From assembly GCA_021463165.1 (NCBI GenBank), contig JAJTWY010000004.1, forward strand, positions 1 to 64,000: a stretch of DNA of 64,000 nt. The letters are read 5' to 3'. Made by a program: the position numbers and the translations under genes. The notes under the pieces were generated by a model. That model did no database searches, was not told where the DNA came from, and saw only the letters and a list, made by a program, of their open reading frames with translations. The stretch's first letter is position 1. Each line of letters begins with the position of its first letter. Below, in pieces: positions 60,212 through 64,000 of the stretch. This DNA is from Pyrinomonadaceae bacterium (GTDB lineage Bacteria; Acidobacteriota; Blastocatellia; Pyrinomonadales; Pyrinomonadaceae).

Positions 60212-63200
60212 TCAAAAACGCTGTATCTCGGCAGCGAGATCTCCTGCCATCCGAAGGTTCCGCCAAAACTGGACCGTTTTGACAGAGGCGACGCCTTTGC
60301 CGCGGCCCGAGATGGAGAATGACTGTCCAACCTGCGCGTCGCACTCAGCGGCTAGACCGAAAAGCCGCTGAGCGGCTTTGCTAACATCGGCGGCTTCGCG
60401 AATATCGACGTCGCTAGCTTCTCCGCCGCCCACTGCTAAACTTATGGCAGAAAGCTGCGAATCAAGTGAGCGAACGTCGCCCACTATCGCGGCGGCTTTT
60501 GAGCGCAGGAGAGTTCTCCACTCATCGCGTTTTGCGGGTTCAAGCTGTTGGATCTCAGCGGGCGAGAAACGCTCGGCAAGTTGTTTCAGAGCAAGGGCAT
60601 TTCGCCGCATCGCACGTGATCGATCAAGCACGGAAGCGGAATAACTCTTGATATGTGTATCCAACTCCTCGCCCGCTATTCCTTTTTTTGCAAAGTACTC
60701 CTTTAACTCCGGCTCTACGGGCAACAGTTGTTCGACCTGTGCAGTAACGCTCTCAATAGTGATGTCCTGGCCCGAGATTTTAGGCTTGGTACCATTAGCC
60801 GCCTCTTCGGCAGTTTGAATGTCGATAGTGAGTCCAGCCGCGTTTTTGACCGGACCCAGTGCATTAAGAATCTCGGCCTTCCGCGACGGGGAATCGACGA
60901 TGCCGTTAACGCGAAGTCGTCCGTCGGCTAACCGGGTCACCGTGATCTGATCGCCCGAGAGTGCGTTCACGCTGTCGAGCGCACGAAATACCTCGACCTC
61001 CGTTTCGTGGGTTGCCGTATGCGCTGAGCCTGTATTTACCTGCGTAGATAGGGCGTCGGCACCTGGTGGGAGTGCGAGCGGCATGGCGATCTCTAGCGGC
61101 TTGACTACTTTGGTGGCTCCACGCAGGAGTTCTTCTTCGGGCAGGAAAACAAGAGGTGATACGCTCGAAAGCGGTTTTTGCTCGACCCGTACATCGGAGA
61201 TGCGATATTCGCGGACTTCCTCTCCTAATTGCAACTCGATCGTCTGCGAAACGGGGTTGTATGTCTCGCGGTCGATGCTGAGAGAAGCCATAAGTAGATC
61301 GATCGGAAGCCGCGCAGGGGCTGACGGATCCTTCTTGTAGCCAAGGGTGTATGTTTTTGGCTCCTCCGTAAGCGAGAAATCCGGCTTGGTTTCAAAGGTG
61401 CGAACAAATTCCATGAAGGCCAGAAGCGTGGGATCGGGAGTGTCCGTTCGATCGGCGGGCATCTCTTTCGTTTCGACGTTTGACAGCTTCTGGCCCTGCG
61501 TGAATACGCGGTGGAACTTCGTATCACTCCATTCGCCCGCAATCATCTTGCCGGTCTCGTCATATACACGCTCCGCCATGCCGCCTTGCTTCTGCCATTG
61601 ATCCACTCGTTTTCGCGAACGCAGACTCCCGCCTGACCATTCCTCGATCTGGTAGTTGCGATGAACCGCCGTATCCGCAGACGCGACCACCGCGGCTTCG
61701 ACCGTGCGGACTTTTTCCATGACGGATTCGGCCGTGATTACCGGGGGCGTGGCCGGCTGATAGAGATAGAAAAGACCGAACGCGATAGCTAAAGCGGTAA
61801 AAGCGAGGGCAAGCCTGAATGGATTCAGCCAAGAACGCAGGTCGAGCCATCCTATGGATCTTTCGGATTGGAGCAGGTTGCCGAACTCCGAACCGATCGG
61901 ATGAGACTCCTTTGAACCTTCCGTCTGTGATTCGTGTACGACGACGGCTTCTTTGACCGAATTCGACGAAAGCCGATTGATCTCCGAAGGATTCAGGTTG
62001 GCAAAGGACGCATGAACATCGTCGGGCACAAACGTCGGGTCGGAATAGACGACTTGTAGCGTTGGCTTCGGACTTCCAAAAACCAACTGGAGGTCGATAC
62101 GGCGATTCTCGCTTAATTCGATGCTTTCTTTTTGTTCAAGCGGCCCTTCCGGTGGCGGAGAAGCGACGGGCATCAACATGAGCCTCGTCTGCTGTCCGCC
62201 AAAGATTTCTATAAAGTCTATAGATTCGTCATCGCCAAGAGACAGTGAAAATTCGCTCTTGGCGGAGTTGACCTTTTGAGCGGTATGCACGTAACCGTTC
62301 ACGGCAACTTGAAGTTCGCGCGGAAAATGCTCGAATACTTCCCGAGCTCTCATCCGCAGGAGTCGTCCGGCATTCGGTGAACCCGAGCCACCCGAATCAC
62401 CGCCGTTGCCGCCACCCCGGCCGAAGCCTCCGCCTCCAGAATCGTTCTTGTTCGAATCTTTCCCTATCATATCGGTAGGATATCGATCAGCCAGCAACGG
62501 CAGATCGAGAGCAATGTTTATCCTGTCCAGACAAGATGCGCAGCTCACAAGGTGAGCCAGTTCGTCTACGCTGAGGGCCGCCGCAATCTCATCGGTCGTT
62601 TTTCCGTATAATTCCGTCAAGCGGTCCTCGGTGAGATGCTTGCCGCGTATAGCACTAAAGATCGTTTGCCTCAACTCGGCGAGTATGGCGGCGGTGTCGC
62701 CTGCGAGGCTGTTGAAATCCCTTACGGGGGACGTTTGTTCATGCTTTTCCGCCCTCAGAAATCTGAGCTTTTCAGGATCGTTCAGATAAGCCTTAGCTTC
62801 GCCTCGGGCAGTATAGAGCCAAACCTTGACGGTCTGAATGGAGTTGTTCAGCACATCCGCGATCTCCCGCGGGTAATAGCCGTGGAAGAAGCGTAATATG
62901 AGAACGCTCGCAGCTTTGGACGACTCCTTACGAAAACACACGAACTCACAGATGCCGCGAAGTTCGTCCAGTACTTCAAGATCGTTCAGGATACTGCTTC
63001 TACGCAGGCCGATCTCCGCCGAATCGCATTCAAGGGGGCTGAATTGTTGCCATTGGCGGTTTGCAGCCTTGCGGATCTGTGAAAGATGAAGATGTCGGAG
63101 TATCCCATAAATGTAGGACTCGACGTTGTTGATCCCGGAAATCTCAGGTTGCGAAAACGTGAACTGAATGAATGCTTCCTGCAGAAGATCCTCGGCCGCT

Positions 63201-63313
63201 TGTCGATCTTTGTCCGCAAGATGCAGCGCCCATTTCATTAGACGGTCGTACCTTTCGAGGAAAAGCTCCTCGTGACTCGGGTTTTCGACCAGTTTTAATT
63301 GCTGCCTTGGCAT
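60212..63313 (-). CDS. ECF sigma factor fused to anti-sigma-like and membrane protein
   Basis: A 1033-residue fusion. Residues 10-190 are an ECF-type sigma factor: sigma-2 (RLMKWALHLADKDRQAAEDL, AAEDLLQEAFIQ) and sigma-4 (LRFFHGYYPREIADVLNN). Residues 235-275 hold an anti-sigma-like zinc-finger segment (HLVSCASC). A Gly/Ser linker and a transmembrane helix (LALAFTALAIAFGLFYLY, about residue 515) follow. The C-terminal part includes a BON-like stretch (ADGRLRVNGIVDSPSRKAEI) near 820 and a long helical end. Sigma and anti-sigma parts in one polypeptide could make the factor membrane-tethered. Its 5' leader can form a hairpin with the ribosome site. It is divergent from another ECF gene at 63647. 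Confidence 0.85.
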   Translation of the reverse strand: MPRQQLKLVENPSHEELFLERYDRLMKWALHLADKDRQAAEDLLQEAFIQFTFSQPEISGINNVESYIYGILRHLHLSQIRKAANRQWQQFSPLECDSAEIGLRRSSILNDLEVLDELRGICEFVCFRKESSKAASVLILRFFHGYYPREIADVLNNSIQTVKVWLYTARGEAKAYLNDPEKLRFLRAEKHEQTSPVRDFNSLAGDTAAILAELRQTIFSAIRGKHLTEDRLTELYGKTTDEIAAALSVDELAHLVSCASCLDRINIALDLPLLADRYPTDMIGKDSNKNDSGGGGFGRGGGNGGDSGGSGSPNAGRLLRMRAREVFEHFPRELQVAVNGYVHTAQKVNSAKSEFSLSLGDDESIDFIEIFGGQQTRLMLMPVASPPPEGPLEQKESIELSENRRIDLQLVFGSPKPTLQVVYSDPTFVPDDVHASFANLNPSEINRLSSNSVKEAVVVHESQTEGSKESHPIGSEFGNLLQSERSIGWLDLRSWLNPFRLALAFTALAIAFGLFYLYQPATPPVITAESVMEKVRTVEAAVVASADTAVHRNYQIEEWSGGSLRSRKRVDQWQKQGGMAERVYDETGKMIAGEWSDTKFHRVFTQGQKLSNVETKEMPADRTDTPDPTLLAFMEFVRTFETKPDFSLTEEPKTYTLGYKKDPSAPARLPIDLLMASLSIDRETYNPVSQTIELQLGEEVREYRISDVRVEQKPLSSVSPLVFLPEEELLRGATKVVKPLEIAMPLALPPGADALSTQVNTGSAHTATHETEVEVFRALDSVNALSGDQITVTRLADGRLRVNGIVDSPSRKAEILNALGPVKNAAGLTIDIQTAEEAANGTKPKISGQDITIESVTAQVEQLLPVEPELKEYFAKKGIAGEELDTHIKSYSASVLDRSRAMRRNALALKQLAERFSPAEIQQLEPAKRDEWRTLLRSKAAAIVGDVRSLDSQLSAISLAVGGGEASDVDIREAADVSKAAQRLFGLAAECDAQVGQSFSISGRGKGVASVKTVQFWRNLRMAGDLAAEIQRF

Positions 63314-63316
63314 GAT

Positions 63317-63342
63317 TTGTCCTATACCAGTATTGCGGACAA
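63317..63342 (-). promoter_or_regulatory. Hairpin covering the fused sigma gene's ribosome site
   Basis: TTGTCC (63317-63322) and GGACAA (63337-63342) are perfect inverted copies with a 14-base spacer. On the minus-strand transcript the second arm includes the AGGACA ribosome site just before the ATG at 63313. Pairing would hide that site, so translation may be controlled here. This is inferred from sequence only. Confidence 0.4.
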
Positions 63343-63646
63343 GCTACTCAAATGTGAATGTTCTGTTATGAAGTGGTCGTGAGATAGGGAAAGGTTTATC
63401 CGAATGGGAAGAAAAGTTCATTCTTGATATCAGCAAGTGTGCGAGATCAATTGTCGGCGCTTACAGACGACTCTCGTTTAGGCTCGTGCATTTGAAATTA
63501 GAGTTATGATTTCGGGGCGGTTTTTGAGAACTGTTTGCTTTGTTGATCCTTCTGTCTGTGAAAATTGCTAAAGATTTCGGCTCCGTTGTCGTTAAAACTT
63601 AGGCTGAGTCGTCTTACTTACAAGAACTCTTGGTAAAGGGCTGAAA
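63343..63646. other. Divergent intergenic region of two sigma genes
   Basis: Together with the hairpin at 63317-63342, this stretch holds the promoters of the fused sigma gene (minus) and the ECF gene at 63647 (plus). I see no gene or repeat beyond that; the strongest open frames are short and off-pattern. Confidence 0.5.
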
Positions 63647-64000
63647 ATGAACCCGAACTGCTTGGCATTTGGAGATAACTCGGTCGCAGGGGCCGAGGTT
63701 CGTGCCGCAGTCGAATACACTATCCAAAATAGCGTGCTTTTGGAACAGAAGGTTGAGGAGTTGTTTGGACGGTGGCGTGAGCCGATCTATCGATATTTGG
63801 TGGCGGCATTTGGTACTGCGACCGACGCTGAAGATATCGTTCAGGAGAGCTTTATTCGGCTTTATCGGGCCCTGCACGAGGGACAGTCGATCGAGAATTC
63901 ACGAGCGTGGCTCTATAGAACTGCCCACAATCGGGCGCTGGATCAAATAAAACATCAGCGGTTTTTGGAACCGGTTAATGAAATTACATGGGAAGCCTTG
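63647..64000 (+). CDS. ECF-type sigma factor, cut by window end
   Basis: The frame from ATG 63647 runs 118 codons to the window end without a stop. The sequence has the sigma-2 signature: a leading helix LFGRWREPIYRYLVAAFG, the ATDAEDIVQESFIRLYRA core, then SRAWLYRTAHNRALDQIK. Sigma-4 must lie beyond the edge. It shares the divergent intergenic region with the fused sigma gene, so the two may control each other. Confidence 0.85.
   Translation, partial: MNPNCLAFGDNSVAGAEVRAAVEYTIQNSVLLEQKVEELFGRWREPIYRYLVAAFGTATDAEDIVQESFIRLYRALHEGQSIENSRAWLYRTAHNRALDQIKHQRFLEPVNEITWEAL

Noticed and set aside
1..64000. CRISPR array, rRNA or tRNA genes
   Set aside because: I looked for regular repeats with spacers, rRNA-like conserved stretches and cloverleaf patterns and found none by eye; a covariance-model scan could still find a tRNA.

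Overview
The window reads like an Acidobacteriota genome (class Blastocatellia, Pyrinomonadaceae-like is my best guess). The pointers are two Oar-type TonB-dependent receptors with N-terminal carboxypeptidase-like domains, a winged-helix/TolB-like/TPR regulator of the kind abundant in that phylum, a giant fused ECF sigma factor, and DUF5117 and M16 metallopeptidases beside TlpA-type thioredoxins. The placement is inferred from gene content alone. No rRNA, tRNA or CRISPR array was seen.

Layout. (1) 1-13.1 kb is a P-type (Trb/VirB-like) type IV secretion locus in two divergent operons. Leftward run VirB10/TrbI, VirB9/TrbG, VirB8/TrbF and a VirB1-like lytic transglycosylase. Rightward run VirB2/TrbC, VirB3/TrbD, VirB4/TrbE, VirB5/TrbJ and VirB6/TrbL. 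A nested inverted repeat sits between them. The 3' tail of trbL occurs again about 1.2 kb downstream as an orphan, with a reverse-strand two-gene cassette (one member EVE/PUA-like) in between. (2) 13.1-23.4 kb holds a winged-helix/TPR regulator divergent from two long paralogous secreted TPR proteins, then two unrecognised proteins. (3) 23.4-25.0 kb has two zinc-ribbon miniproteins and an SRAP/YedK-type abasic-site protein on the minus strand, then a frameshifted scrap of a PQQ-type sugar dehydrogenase. (4) 25.0-44.4 kb is a long plasmid/ICE-like replication, anti-restriction and modification region: TOPRIM primase-like protein, adenine methyltransferase, Strawberry-notch-type helicase, sigma-54 activator, a double SNase protein, a PRTRC ubiquitin-like cassette (E, C/Ubl, F, Erf, B/E2-like, A/JAB, ThiF/E1), DUF2958, a coiled-coil protein, a WGR-like protein, and an AAA ATPase-DUF1257-DUF2997-radical SAM cluster. 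It ends at a tyrosine-recombinase remnant. (5) 44.9-64 kb looks chromosomal: TonB receptor, two TlpA-type proteins, M16 peptidase, DUF5117 metallopeptidase, second TonB receptor, fused ECF sigma/membrane protein, and a second ECF sigma gene cut by the window end.

How it fits together. The T4SS, the replication and anti-restriction genes, PRTRC, Erf and the integrase remnant suggest one integrated conjugative or plasmid-derived element reaching from beyond the left edge to about 44.4 kb, with accessory cargo between 13 and 24 kb. No relaxase or VirD4 coupling protein is visible, so mobility is unproven. The most intriguing parts are the PRTRC Ubl with an extended C terminus ending Gly-Gly-Phe beside its JAB and E1/E2-like partners, and the AAA-DUF1257-DUF2997-radical SAM cluster. 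In that cluster the ATPase has reciprocal Ser/Asp changes at its Walker motifs, and the radical SAM enzyme carries an N-terminal copy of the DUF2997-like fold.
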